Shown: positions 44,546 through 52,851 of the stretch, in pieces
Numbering within the stretch: position 1 is the stretch's first letter
Layout: every line of letters begins with the position of its first letter
Source: Lysobacter_L cavernae
Lineage (GTDB): Bacteria > Pseudomonadota > Gammaproteobacteria > Xanthomonadales > Xanthomonadaceae
NCBI RefSeq assembly: GCF_042648505.1
Contig: NZ_JBHRXK010000002.1
Coordinates: 575,650 to 639,649 of the forward strand
Reading direction: 5' to 3'
Length of the DNA: 64,000 nucleotides
Notes under the pieces: generated by a model
Told to the model about the DNA's origin: nothing
Databases searched by the model: none
The model's input: the letters and a program-made list of their open reading frames with translations, nothing else
Translations under genes and position numbers: made by a program

Positions 44546-45526
44546 ATGAACGACGCTGCCCCGCCGTCCCTGCTCCCCGACTTCGCCGCCGTGCTCGCCG
44601 CGGCCGCGCGCATCGCCCCGCTTGCCCACGTCACCCCGGTGCTGCGTTCGCGCAGCCTCGACACGCTGGCCGGCTGCGAGCTGCACTTCAAGGGCGAGCA
44701 CCTGCAGCGCACCGGCTCCTTCAAGTTCCGCGGTGCCTGCAACGCGATCTGGTCGCTGAGCGACGCCGACGCCGCGCGCGGCGTGGTCACCCACTCGTCC
44801 GGCAACCACGGCGCGGCGCTGGCGTTGGCCGCCCGCACCCGCGGCATCGCCTGCCACGTGGTCGTGCCCGAGGGCGTGGTCGCGAGCAAGCTCGCCGCGA
44901 TCGCAGCCTACGGCGCAACGCTGCACCATTGCGCGCCCAGCATCGCCGCGCGCGAGGCGTTGTGCGGGCAGGTGCAGCGCGCCACCGGCGCCGAACTCGT
45001 CCACCCCTACACCGACACGCGGGTGATCGCCGGCCAGGGCACCGCGACGCTGGAACTGCTCGCCAACGGCACCGCCTTCGACGCGCTGGTGGTGCCGGTC
45101 GGCGGCGGCGGCCTCGCCAGCGGCACCGCCATCGCCGCCGCCGCGCTGGCGCCGGCGACCCGACTGTTCCTGGCCGAACCCAGCGGCGCCGCCGAAACCT
45201 GGGCCTCGCTGCAGCGCGGCGAACGCGTCACCGACTTCGTCCCCGACACTATCTGCGACGGGCTGCGCGGTACGCTCGGTGCGCCCAACTTCACCGTGCT
45301 GCAACAGCACCGCGCCGAAGTACTGACCGTCGACGACGCCGCCACCGTGGCGGCGATGCGCCTGCTCTGGCAGCGCAGCAAGCAGTTGGTGGAGCCGTCG
45401 TCGGCGGTGGCTCTGGCGGCGGTGCTCGGCCACCCCGACCGCTTCGCCGGACAGCGTGTCGGCCTGGTCCTGTCCGGCGGCAATGTCGACCTGGACGCAC
45501 TGCCGGCACTGTTCGCGCGCGGCTGA
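44546..45526 (+). CDS. PLP-dependent serine/threonine dehydratase (serine racemase-like)
   Basis: A 326-residue fold-type II PLP enzyme. The PLP lysine is K60 in RTGSFKFRGA. The SSGNHGAALALAA loop holds the substrate carboxylate, and VGGGGLASG is the phosphate-binding tetraglycine loop. The length and the lack of a C-terminal regulatory domain fit catabolic threonine dehydratases and serine racemases rather than IlvA. It follows the EamA transporter by 9 nt and probably forms an operon with it, consistent with amino-acid handling. The active-site Ser/Asp differences that separate racemase from dehydratase cannot be settled by eye. Confidence 0.8.
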   Translation: MNDAAPPSLLPDFAAVLAAAARIAPLAHVTPVLRSRSLDTLAGCELHFKGEHLQRTGSFKFRGACNAIWSLSDADAARGVVTHSSGNHGAALALAARTRGIACHVVVPEGVVASKLAAIAAYGATLHHCAPSIAAREALCGQVQRATGAELVHPYTDTRVIAGQGTATLELLANGTAFDALVVPVGGGGLASGTAIAAAALAPATRLFLAEPSGAAETWASLQRGERVTDFVPDTICDGLRGTLGAPNFTVLQQHRAEVLTVDDAATVAAMRLLWQRSKQLVEPSSAVALAAVLGHPDRFAGQRVGLVLSGGNVDLDALPALFARG

Positions 45527-45737
45527 CCGCGATCACCGCGCCGATGCCACCGAGCGTCGTGTTTGCGTCGGCGGCCATTGCTTTTTTTGTGAACTTGCCA
45601 GCAATATTCTTTGCCGCATTTGGCGGATTCGCCGTAAGCATCTGAATGTGCAGGCGGTACCGGATGGGGATCCGGTCGTGGCGGCGTGGGGACAACCAGG
45701 TTTCAAAAACAACACTGCAAGGCCAGGGGGGTGGCTG

Positions 45738-46499
45738 ATGGTGGATGTTGAATTTCGCGTGGTCGCCGACCGCCGCGAGGGCTTGCTGCTGGCGCTTGGG
45801 CAGACCGTGATCGCCTGCGACTTCACCCTGTTGCGTCAGCGCATGCTGAGCAGCAACGAGGGCGTGGTGCTGACCATGCTGGTGCGCGGCCCCGACAGCG
45901 GCCTGTTGCAGCTTGAGGAACGCCTCGGCACGCACCCGCTGGTGCGCAGCTTCGAGGCCGCGCCGGTACTCGACGGCCCGGCCGCTCGCCTGGCCGAGTC
46001 CCCGCCGCGATCAACACCCACCACCACGGCCACGCACGCGGCCGCACCCAGCCCCGCCGATTCACGCCGGATCGAAACCCTGCTGCCTCAACTGGCACGC
46101 GACTACCCGAACATCTTCATCCCGTTGCTGGTACTGGAACACGACCTGACACCGGAGCAACGCGAGCCGACCCTGCATTACATCGGCCAGCGCGTCGGCG
46201 CCTGGGTCTACAAGCGCGACTTCGCCCTCGGCGGCCACCTCGCGCTGGGCGACGCGGTGCGCCACATCGCCCTGCCGGCGATGCGCCAGATCGTGCAGGC
46301 CGAGCTGCACGGCGAGGCCTTGGCGGTCAAGAACAGCCCGTTCTGCCATCGCGGCACGCATGGCGCCTGCTGCCACTTCCTGCGTGGTCTGCTCGGCGGC
46401 CTGCTCGGCGGGCCGCACGGCACGCAGGGCCTGCGCGTCATCGAACACCAGTGCCGCAACGCCGGTGCCGACAGCTGCAGCTTCGAGTTCCACGCCTGA
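45738..46499 (+). CDS. putative sensor protein: ACT-like domain plus V4R-like domain
   Basis: A 253-residue cytoplasmic protein. The first 78 residues (MVDVEFRVVADRREGLLLALGQTV ... VLTMLVRG ... LEERLGTHPLVRSFEA) have the beta-alpha-beta-beta-alpha-beta pattern of an ACT domain. A Pro/Thr-rich linker (about 80-115) follows. The C-terminal part (about 120-253) resembles a V4R small-ligand domain: NSPFC (Cys203), ACCHFLRGLLGGLLGG (Cys211, 212) and VIEHQCRNAGADSCSFEF (Cys239, 247), the Cys layout typical of V4R. An ACT-V4R arrangement without an effector domain is unusual. GGGGGG precedes the ATG; the upstream region is A/T-rich and likely carries the promoter. The MHYT gene follows after 29 nt. 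Confidence 0.65.
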   Translation: MVDVEFRVVADRREGLLLALGQTVIACDFTLLRQRMLSSNEGVVLTMLVRGPDSGLLQLEERLGTHPLVRSFEAAPVLDGPAARLAESPPRSTPTTTATHAAAPSPADSRRIETLLPQLARDYPNIFIPLLVLEHDLTPEQREPTLHYIGQRVGAWVYKRDFALGGHLALGDAVRHIALPAMRQIVQAELHGEALAVKNSPFCHRGTHGACCHFLRGLLGGLLGGPHGTQGLRVIEHQCRNAGADSCSFEFHA

Positions 46500-46528
46500 G
46501 TCATTCCAACCACAAAGGGGGGTTCGCA

Positions 46529-47275
46529 ATGCCGCACGATCACGCCATCCAGTGCATCCACGATCCGCTGTTGGTCGCTCTCTCGTACCTGGTCTGCGTC
46601 CTGGGTTCGTTCACCGCCTTGCAGTTGGCCATCGCGATCCCGGCCGCGCGCGGCGCGGCGCAGCGCTGGCGCGCGATCTTCGGTGCCGGCGCGGCGATGG
46701 GCGGCGGCGCGATCTGGGCGATGCACTTCATCGCCATGCTGGCCTGCCGGATGGACCTGCCGGTGTCCTATGACCTCGGCATCACCGCGCTGTCGGCGGC
46801 GATCGCGATCGCCTCGTGCATGGCCGGCCTGGCCATCGCCAGCGCCGGCGTGTTCGGCTGGGGCAAGCTGGTCCTGGCCGGGTTGTTCATGGGCGTGGGC
46901 GTGACCGGCATGCACTACACCGGCATGGCGGCGATGCTGATGCCGGCGACGATCGACTACGACACGACCCTGGTCGCGGCCTCGGCGGCGATCGCGATCG
47001 TCGCCTCGATCGTCGCGCTGTGGCTGGCGTTCAACCTGCGCGGCTGGCTGCAGATGCTGGGCAGCGCGCTGGTGATGGGCGTGGCGGTGTGCGGGATGCA
47101 CTACACCGGCATGCTGGCGGCGCGCTTCCTGCCCAGCGGCAGCAACGCGCTACCGGTCGGCCTCAGTGGCAACAACCTCGGCATGGGCATCTTCGCGGTG
47201 ACCACGCTACTGCTGGCGGTGGTGCTGTCGACCAGCCTGATCCGCCAGCGCCAACGCGAGATGGTGCAGATTTGA
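46529..47275 (+). CDS. stand-alone MHYT-domain integral membrane sensor
   Basis: A 248-residue protein of seven predicted TM helices and nothing else. The three MHYT-type motifs are WAMHFIAMLAC, TGMHYTGMAAM and CGMHYTGMLAA, each at a helix end with Met/His/Cys residues thought to bind copper, by which such proteins may sense O2, CO or NO. Usually MHYT is fused to GGDEF/EAL or kinase domains; here it stands alone, so it may signal through the ACT-V4R protein encoded just upstream. AAAGGGGGG stands 8 nt before the ATG. A terminator follows the gene. Confidence 0.85.
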   Translation: MPHDHAIQCIHDPLLVALSYLVCVLGSFTALQLAIAIPAARGAAQRWRAIFGAGAAMGGGAIWAMHFIAMLACRMDLPVSYDLGITALSAAIAIASCMAGLAIASAGVFGWGKLVLAGLFMGVGVTGMHYTGMAAMLMPATIDYDTTLVAASAAIAIVASIVALWLAFNLRGWLQMLGSALVMGVAVCGMHYTGMLAARFLPSGSNALPVGLSGNNLGMGIFAVTTLLLAVVLSTSLIRQRQREMVQI

Positions 47276-47297
47276 TCGACCGTCCACGCTGAACCCG

Positions 47298-47328
47298 GGA
47301 GGCCCACTCGCGCGGGCCTCCTTGTTTT
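47298..47328 (+). terminator. terminator of the ACT-V4R / MHYT pair
   Basis: A perfect 8-bp stem GGAGGCCC / GGGCCTCC with an 8-nt loop, followed by TTGTTTT, 22 nt after the MHYT stop codon. Confidence 0.8.
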
Positions 47329-47430
47329 CGCGGTGTGTTTCGCGGCGTTTTCTGCGGTGCATCACGTTCGCGGGCACCGACCGCGCCGGTATCATCAGGC
47401 ACCGCTCCCGTTCGCCCGCCAGGACACGCG

Positions 47431-47856
47431 ATGAAGATCGATGGCACCCGCAGCCACGACCGCGCCACCGAGCTCGTGCTCGCCTATTACGCCGCCTTCA
47501 ACCGCGGCGACTGGGACGGCATGCTGGCGCTGCTCGGCGACAGCATCGTCCACGACCTCAACCAGGGCCCACGCGAGGTCGGCCGCGAGGCGTTCGCGGC
47601 GTTCCTGCAGCGCATGGCCGCCAGTTACCGCGAGCAGCTGCACGACATCGTGGTGATGGTCTCGCCCGACGGTGCACGCGCCGCGGCCGAATACATCGTG
47701 CACGGCGAATACCTCGCCGACGACGCCGGCCTGCCGGCCGCACGCGGGCAGAAATACGTGCTGCCCGGCGGCGCGTTCTTCGAGATCCGCGATGGCCGCA
47801 TGCAACGCGTAAGCAACTACTACAACCTGGAAGAGTGGATCGCGCAGGTCAGCTGA
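47431..47856 (+). CDS. SnoaL-like / ketosteroid-isomerase-related protein
   Basis: A 141-residue single-domain NTF2-fold protein. It opens with the helix TELVLAYYAAFNRGDWDGMLALLGDSIVHDLNQGPREVGREAFAAFLQRM, typical of SnoaL/KSI-like proteins, and ends in the strands YVLPGGAFFEIRDGRMQRVSNYYNLEEWI. This subfamily is often called ketosteroid isomerase-related but has no proven substrate. AGGA precedes the ATG. It stands alone after the terminator of the MHYT gene. Confidence 0.8.
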   Translation: MKIDGTRSHDRATELVLAYYAAFNRGDWDGMLALLGDSIVHDLNQGPREVGREAFAAFLQRMAASYREQLHDIVVMVSPDGARAAAEYIVHGEYLADDAGLPAARGQKYVLPGGAFFEIRDGRMQRVSNYYNLEEWIAQVS

Positions 47857-47867
47857 GCGCGCGGGCG

Positions 47868-48485
47868 CTAGCGGGTGCCGGGCCCGGCGTTGGCCGCGGC
47901 CAGGTAATTCAGCCCCTCGCTCAGCAGCAACCGCGTCACCGCGGCGCGCTCGGCCAGTGGCCGCGCCTGCACGGCATCGAGCAGCGCGCCGACCGAGCGG
48001 CAACGGGCGTCGTGGTCGCCGCCGTTGAGGCCAGCGACGAAGCCGTCGTCGAGCAAGGCCGCACGCACGCCAGCCGCCTTCAGCGCCTGCTGCGCGGTGG
48101 CGGCATCGAAGGGCTGCCGCGGCGACTGCGCCGCAGCGATGACCAGGTCGGCCACCGCGGTGGCGAAATGCGTGCGACTGGCCTCACCCAGTTGCGCGGC
48201 GATGGCGTTGTAGCCGGCGATGCTGCGCTCGGCCTGCGGATCGAACAGCGTGCACAGCACGCGCGCGTCCTGCGGCGACTGGGCGCTGGCGTGCACGGCC
48301 TGGAACAGGCCGTCGATGCTGGCATCGGGTGCGCGCCGCAGCAGGTCGCGGCCGTCGGCCGCCAACACGCTGGGATCGATGCCCCATTGCGCCCAGGAAA
48401 CGTCCTGCGCGAAGGCCGGCGCGGCCGCCATCAGGGCCAACATCAACCCGGCACGACGCGCGCGATCAAAGACTGACAAAGGCAC
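47868..48485 (-). CDS. secreted protein of unknown function
   Basis: A 205-residue protein with a signal peptide (LMLALMAAAPAFAQ) and a helical, Ala-rich body (DVSWAQWGIDPSVLAADGRDLLRRAPDASIDGLFQAVHASAQ; one Cys in VLCTLFDPQAERS and one in ARCRSVG). I do not recognise the family. The start is a GTG with GGAGA 8 nt upstream; an internal ATG at 48443 would give a shorter leader. It is separate from the flanking genes. Confidence 0.6.
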   Translation of the reverse strand: MPLSVFDRARRAGLMLALMAAAPAFAQDVSWAQWGIDPSVLAADGRDLLRRAPDASIDGLFQAVHASAQSPQDARVLCTLFDPQAERSIAGYNAIAAQLGEASRTHFATAVADLVIAAAQSPRQPFDAATAQQALKAAGVRAALLDDGFVAGLNGGDHDARCRSVGALLDAVQARPLAERAAVTRLLLSEGLNYLAAANAGPGTR

Positions 48486-48591
48486 GGCAACGTCTCCAGA
48501 GGGTGCGCACCGACTCTAGTCGGCAGCGGCTGAACCGGACATACGGCGTCGAGCATGCGGCTTCGGGCGCGCGAGTGTTGAACGTGCGCGC

Positions 48592-49599
48592 TCAGGCGCC
48601 GCGATCGCCGCGCAGCTCCTGGGTGGCGCGACGGTCGCCGGCCGCGGCGCGTGCCGCGACCAGGCTGAACACGACGATGCCGACCACCACCAGCAACGCG
48701 CCGCCGAGCGCGCGCCCCTGCGGCCAGGCCTCGCCGAGCCAGAGCACGCCGATCACCGTGGCGAACAGGATCTCGGCAGCCTGCATCGCCTCGGCCGCGG
48801 CCAGGGCGGTCGGGTCGTTGCGGACCATGCCGGTGGCCTGGAAGAACAGCACGGTGGCGATCACCCCGGCGCCGAGTGCGACGCCGGCGGCGAACCCCAC
48901 CTGCCCCAGCGACGGCAGGCCGGCATCGGCGAATGCGTAGACGGCGACCGCGAGCCACAGCGGCTGGCTCGCCAGGGTCATGCCGAACACGCGCTGGGTC
49001 GCGTTGAGCTCGACACCGGCACGTTCGAGGTGCAACAGCAGGCCGCGGTTGCCGAGCGGGTAGGCGAACGCCGACACCGCCACCAACGCCAGCGCGATCC
49101 AACCGTCGCGGTCGAGTACGCCACCGCCGTGGCCGAGCTGCAGCAGCAGCACGCCGGCGACCACGACCAGGCCGCTGAGCAGCGCCGGCAACGGAATCCG
49201 CGCGCGTTGGTCGCGACCGTGCTTGTTTCGATACAGAAACGGCGCGCACAGCATGCCGGCGATCACGGTCAGCTGGAACGTGCCGGCGATCAGCCACGAC
49301 GGCCCGCTGGCGGCGGCGTAGCTCAGGCACACGTAGAACAGCACGAAGCCGATGCCGCTCCACAGCAGCCACGGTCCGGGATGGGCGCGGATCGCGCGCC
49401 ACACCGGTGCGCTGCCACCCTGCCACGGCATCAGCGGCAGCAGCAGCGGCAAGGTGATCAGGTAGCGCAGCGACGCGGTCCAGGCCCAGTGCCCGCCGTC
49501 GACCGCGGCGGCGCGGTTGAGCACGTAGGTGCAGGTGAAGAACAACGCCGAGGCCAGCGCGATCGCCACCGCAACCAGCGCCACGCGACGCGGGCTCAC
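48592..49599 (-). CDS. DMT-superfamily (EmrE-like) transporter
   Basis: A 335-residue protein with about ten TM helices, starting VALVAVAIALASALFFTCTYVLNRAAAVDGGHWAWTASLRYL, with LLWSGIGFVLFYVCLSYAAASGPSWLIAGTFQLTVIAGMLCAPFLY in the first half and AEAMQAAEILFATVIGVLWLGEAWPQGRALGGALLVVVGIVVF in the second. This is the long EmrE-like (PF13536-type) DMT group. The GTG start overlaps the bioC stop (GTGA), so it is translated with the biotin operon. That context allows, but does not prove, a role in moving biotin or a precursor. Confidence 0.75.
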   Translation of the reverse strand: MSPRRVALVAVAIALASALFFTCTYVLNRAAAVDGGHWAWTASLRYLITLPLLLPLMPWQGGSAPVWRAIRAHPGPWLLWSGIGFVLFYVCLSYAAASGPSWLIAGTFQLTVIAGMLCAPFLYRNKHGRDQRARIPLPALLSGLVVVAGVLLLQLGHGGGVLDRDGWIALALVAVSAFAYPLGNRGLLLHLERAGVELNATQRVFGMTLASQPLWLAVAVYAFADAGLPSLGQVGFAAGVALGAGVIATVLFFQATGMVRNDPTALAAAEAMQAAEILFATVIGVLWLGEAWPQGRALGGALLVVVGIVVFSLVAARAAAGDRRATQELRGDRGA

Positions 49600-50516
49600 G
49601 GCCGCTTCCTGATCGGGATCTGATGCACCGGCACCTGCACCTCGTCGACGCCGCCGACACGGATCGGCGTACCCGGCGGCGGCCCCCAGGCATGGGCGTA
49701 GATCACTTCCCAGGTCGCCGGCAGGCGGCCGTCGCCGCGCCGGTGCGGCTCGTAGGCCAGCGCGGCGCGCGCGAAGCGGGCGCGACCGGTCAGGCTGCGG
49801 CGGCGGTCAACCATGGCATTGGTCGCGCCGAGCGTGCGCAGCTCACGCATCAGGTCGGCGAGGTCGGGGTGGGCGAGCGTGAACTCGTCGCGGTCGAGCA
49901 CCGGATTCTTGAAGCCGGCCGCGATCAGCGCGTCGCCGAACTGCGCGATCGATGCGAACGGGCTGACGTGCGGCGCGTTGTCGGCCTGCGCGAACGCGCC
50001 GCGCAACTCGAACAGCGTGTCCGGGCCAAAGGTCGACACCAGCAGCAGGCCGTCGGGCTTGAGCACGCGACGGAAGCCGGCGAACACCGCCGGCAGGTCC
50101 TCGACCCACTGCAGGCACAGATTGGAATACAGCACGTCGACACTGGCATCGCGCAGCGGCAGCGCGCGCGCGTCGGCGCACAGCGGCTGCGGCCGGCGTG
50201 CGAAATCCAGCAACCGGCGCCGGTCGCCACCGCTGTTATGGCGCGCCTCGTGCAACATCGGCAGGGCCAGGTCGAGCGCCAGCACCTGCGCCTTCGGCCA
50301 ACGTTTCTGCATCGCCACGCTGGCGTGTGCCGGGCCGGAACCGACATCGAGCACGACCTGCGGCGGCGCACGGCCGTGCGCCGGGTCGTCGCGGTAATCC
50401 AGCGTCTCCATCAGGCGCGCGCCGACCTCGCGCTGCAACGCGGCAGCACCGTCGTAGCCATGCGCGGCGCGCGAGAACGCGCGGCGCACCTGGCGGTGAT
50501 CGAACAACTCGCTCAT
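49596..50516 (-). CDS. bioC: malonyl-ACP O-methyltransferase BioC
   Basis: Methylates malonyl-ACP with S-adenosylmethionine to start pimelate synthesis for biotin. The 306-residue protein opens FDHRQVRRAFSRAAHGYDGAAALQREVGARLM, the BioC-specific N-terminus, then the SAM motif VVLDVGSGPAHAS, LDLALPMLHEA, and ADARALPLRDASVDVLYSNLCLQWVEDLP. FGPDTLFELR and a C-terminal RHAWGPPP-like block (YAHAWGPPPG) complete the match. Its ATG overlaps the bioH stop. Confidence 0.93.
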   Translation of the reverse strand: MSELFDHRQVRRAFSRAAHGYDGAAALQREVGARLMETLDYRDDPAHGRAPPQVVLDVGSGPAHASVAMQKRWPKAQVLALDLALPMLHEARHNSGGDRRRLLDFARRPQPLCADARALPLRDASVDVLYSNLCLQWVEDLPAVFAGFRRVLKPDGLLLVSTFGPDTLFELRGAFAQADNAPHVSPFASIAQFGDALIAAGFKNPVLDRDEFTLAHPDLADLMRELRTLGATNAMVDRRRSLTGRARFARAALAYEPHRRGDGRLPATWEVIYAHAWGPPPGTPIRVGGVDEVQVPVHQIPIRKRP

Positions 50517-51370
50517 GCGTTGTTGCCTTGCGGTTGCCGTTGTTCGTCATCGCCGCGCAGGCGGGAGTCCAGTGCCTGCGCTTGCGATGCAACCGCGCGG
50601 GAATGGCGATCCAAAGCCGTCATGAAGTCATCGATCTCTTGCTCAACGGTCTGCGTCGCGCCGAGGAACGGCGCGTGGCCGGCACCGGCGATGACCACGC
50701 TGCGCGCGTGCGGCGCCAGCGCGGCGGCAGCCGGCATCGCGCCGGCCGGGACCAGGCGGTCGCGGCGACCGGAGATCCACAGGCTCGGCACCTGCAGCTG
50801 CACCAGCTGCGCGCGTGCATCGAAGGTGTCGAGCAGGACCAGCCCGTCCTGCAGCGCACGCGGGGCCGGCTCGCCGCGTGCGAACGCCTGCAGCTTGAGG
50901 CTGCGCAGGTCGTCCTGGGCGGTGTTCGAACCCAGCGCCTCCAGCGCCAAAAACCCTTCCAGGGTGCCGCGGAAGTCGCGCTGCAAGGCCGCGCCGAAAT
51001 CGCGGAACAGCTGCGCGGACACCCCATGCGGCCAATCGTCGGCGGCGACGAAACGCGGCGACGACGCCACCATGATCAGCCCACGCACCTGCTGCGGAAA
51101 ATCCAGCGCGGCGCGCAGCGCGACCTGGCCGCCCAGCGACCAGCCCAGCCACACCGCGTCGGGCACGCGCGCGACCAGTTCCGCGGCGAGCGCGGCCGGG
51201 TCGAGCGCGGTCATGTCCTCGCGCGCATGGCCGTGGCCGGGCAGGTCGACCAGGTGCAGGGTGTAGCGCGCGGCCAGGCGCTCAGCCAGCGGCGCGAACA
51301 GGCCGCCGTGCATCGCCCAACCGTGAATCAATGCCAGCGCCGGCCCGTGGCCGCGCGTTTCGATGTACAT
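50513..51370 (-). CDS. bioH: pimeloyl-ACP methyl ester carboxylesterase BioH, with a repeat-derived tail
   Basis: Removes the methyl group from pimeloyl-ACP methyl ester, ending the BioC-initiated cycle. An alpha/beta hydrolase with LALIHGWAMHGGLF (oxyanion region), nucleophile GWSLGG (S78), D204 in ISGRRDRLVP and H232 in GAGHAPFLG. The catalytic core ends near residue 255, as in E. coli BioH (256). The remaining 30 residues (about 256-285: SRAVASQAQALDSRLRGDDEQ...) are encoded by a degraded copy of the dispersed GTCATTCCCGCGAAGGCGGG repeat (50546-50572). The stop overlaps bioC (ATGA). Confidence 0.9.
   Translation of the reverse strand: MYIETRGHGPALALIHGWAMHGGLFAPLAERLAARYTLHLVDLPGHGHAREDMTALDPAALAAELVARVPDAVWLGWSLGGQVALRAALDFPQQVRGLIMVASSPRFVAADDWPHGVSAQLFRDFGAALQRDFRGTLEGFLALEALGSNTAQDDLRSLKLQAFARGEPAPRALQDGLVLLDTFDARAQLVQLQVPSLWISGRRDRLVPAGAMPAAAALAPHARSVVIAGAGHAPFLGATQTVEQEIDDFMTALDRHSRAVASQAQALDSRLRGDDEQRQPQGNNA
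50546..50612. repeat. degraded palindromic repeat inside bioH
   Basis: GTCATCGCCGCGCAGGCGGG at 50546-50565 differs from the intact repeat arm at 16786 by only a few bases, and a decayed inverted arm (CGCGCGGGAATGGCGAT, about 50594-50610) follows. The whole segment is translated as the C-terminal tail of BioH. Confidence 0.65.
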
Positions 51371-51383
51371 GCTTTTGGTTTGC

Positions 51384-51575
51384 CTAGCGGTGGGGGGAAC
51401 GCCGGGCCGGGGCAGCCAACGCCGCCAGGGCCTCGTCGCGGCGATCGGCCGCGACCAGCAGATGATCGTGGTACAGGCCGGTCAGGACATTGCAGGGTAT
51501 GCCCTGTTCGGCCAATGCCTTCAACGTGTCGAGCATCGCTGCCAGATCGGTCTGCGCGCGCGGGCACCGGCACGG
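51384..51575 (-). pseudogene. remnant of an ACT-domain protein (ACT_3-like) between bioF and bioH
   Basis: The minus strand from 51536 to 51384 encodes 50 residues including LKALAEQGIPCNVLTGLYHDHLLVAADRRDEALAAL, which has the G-I-P-C-N-V ... Y-H-D-H-L-x-V signature of the ACT_3 family C-terminus. Upstream the frame meets a TGA, and continuity with a VTVPVPARA segment would need a frameshift. The expected N-terminal half of the protein is absent. It looks like a decayed gene within the biotin operon. Confidence 0.5.
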
Positions 51576-51648
51576 TCACCCGTCGCGGGCGCGCACCGCC
51601 CGGGCCGCGACGACGCACTGCTGCAGTGCGTCGTTCGCATGACGCAGC

Positions 51649-52848
51649 TCACGCCGTGACCGCGACGCCGAGGTCGGCGCGATCACGCGCCTTCGCCAGC
51701 GCCGCCACCAGGCCGTCGACGTCGCCGACGCCGTGCAGCGCCGACAGTGTCACGCGCAGGCGCGCGCTGCCTTCGGGTACGGTCGGCGGGCGGATCGCGG
51801 CAACCCAGTAACCGGCCTGCTCCAACGATTGCGCCATCGCCAGCGCGCGGCTGTCGTCGCCACACAGCACCGGCTGGATCGGTGTTTGCGAATCGAGCAG
51901 CTTGAGCCCGGCCTGGCGCGCGCGTTCGCGGAAGCGGCCAGTGAGCTCGCGCAGCTTGTCGCGGCGCCAGTGCTCGCTGCGCGCGAGCTTGACCGCGGCC
52001 AGCGTCGCCGCGGCCTGCGCCGGCGGCAACGCGGTGGTGTAGAGGTAGGGGCGGGCGGTTTCGGCCAGATGCCCGATCAGGGCCTCGTCGCCGAGCACGG
52101 CCGCGCCGTAGCCGCCCAGCGCCTTGCCGAGCGTGGCCAGCTGCAGCGGCACCTCCTCCACGCCGAGGCGGGCGGCGGCCACGCTGCCGCGGCCGTCGGC
52201 GCCAAGCACGCCGACGCCGTGCGCGTCGTCGACGTACAGCAGCGCCTTCTGCACGCGCGCGACCAGGGCCAGCTCGCGCAGCGGGGCGACGTCGCCGTCC
52301 ATGCTGAAGACGCCATCGGTGGCGAGCATCGCCACGCTCTCGGGCAGGCTGCGCAGCTGCCGCAGCGCGCCCTCGGGATCGGCGTGTGGGTAGCGGCGCA
52401 GGCGGCAGCCGGCCAGGCGCGCGGCGTCGATCAGGCTGGCGTGATTGAGGCGGTCCTGCACGCACAGCGACTCGTCGTCGAGCAGCGCCTGCCCCACTGC
52501 CAGGTTGGCGAGGAAGCCGCTGCCGAACAGCAGCGCGCGCGGGTAGCCGAGCCAGTCGGCGAGTTCGCGCTCGAGCGCGTCGTGCAGGGCGTGGTGGCCG
52601 CACACCAGGTGCGAGGCGACGCCGCCGCCGCCTTCGCGCGCGGCGGCGTCCTGCAGCGCGTTGATCACCGCGAAGTGCTGCGACAGGCCGAGGTAGTCGT
52701 TGCCGCAGAAGTTCAGCAGCGAACGGCCGTCGACCTGGCAGCGCGCGCCGTCACGGTGGCTGACCGTGCGGCGCACGCGCGTGCGCGCGGCGGCGGCGCG
52801 TTCGGCGCGCGCTGCCTCGATCCGCTCACGCCACGACGCGCGGCTCAT
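51649..52848 (-). CDS. bioF: 8-amino-7-oxononanoate synthase
   Basis: PLP enzyme joining pimeloyl-ACP and L-alanine in biotin synthesis. The 399-residue protein has NFCGNDYLGLSQH, HGVCGHHALHDALE-like block (HLVCGHHALHDALE), FGSGFLANLAVGQALL, LATDGVFSMDGDVAPL, YVDDAHGVGVLG (D208, H210) and the PLP lysine K242 in TLGKALGGYGA. It starts 3 nt after the bioB stop, so the two are coupled. About 280 bp, holding an ACT-domain remnant, separate it from bioH. Confidence 0.95.
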   Translation of the reverse strand: MSRASWRERIEAARAERAAAARTRVRRTVSHRDGARCQVDGRSLLNFCGNDYLGLSQHFAVINALQDAAAREGGGGVASHLVCGHHALHDALERELADWLGYPRALLFGSGFLANLAVGQALLDDESLCVQDRLNHASLIDAARLAGCRLRRYPHADPEGALRQLRSLPESVAMLATDGVFSMDGDVAPLRELALVARVQKALLYVDDAHGVGVLGADGRGSVAAARLGVEEVPLQLATLGKALGGYGAAVLGDEALIGHLAETARPYLYTTALPPAQAAATLAAVKLARSEHWRRDKLRELTGRFRERARQAGLKLLDSQTPIQPVLCGDDSRALAMAQSLEQAGYWVAAIRPPTVPEGSARLRVTLSALHGVGDVDGLVAALAKARDRADLGVAVTA

Positions 52849-52851
52849 GGT

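Noticed and set aside
51363..51659. A 98-codon plus-strand frame between bioH and bioF
   Set aside because: The minus strand carries a recognisable ACT-domain remnant in this place, while the plus-strand product has no pattern.
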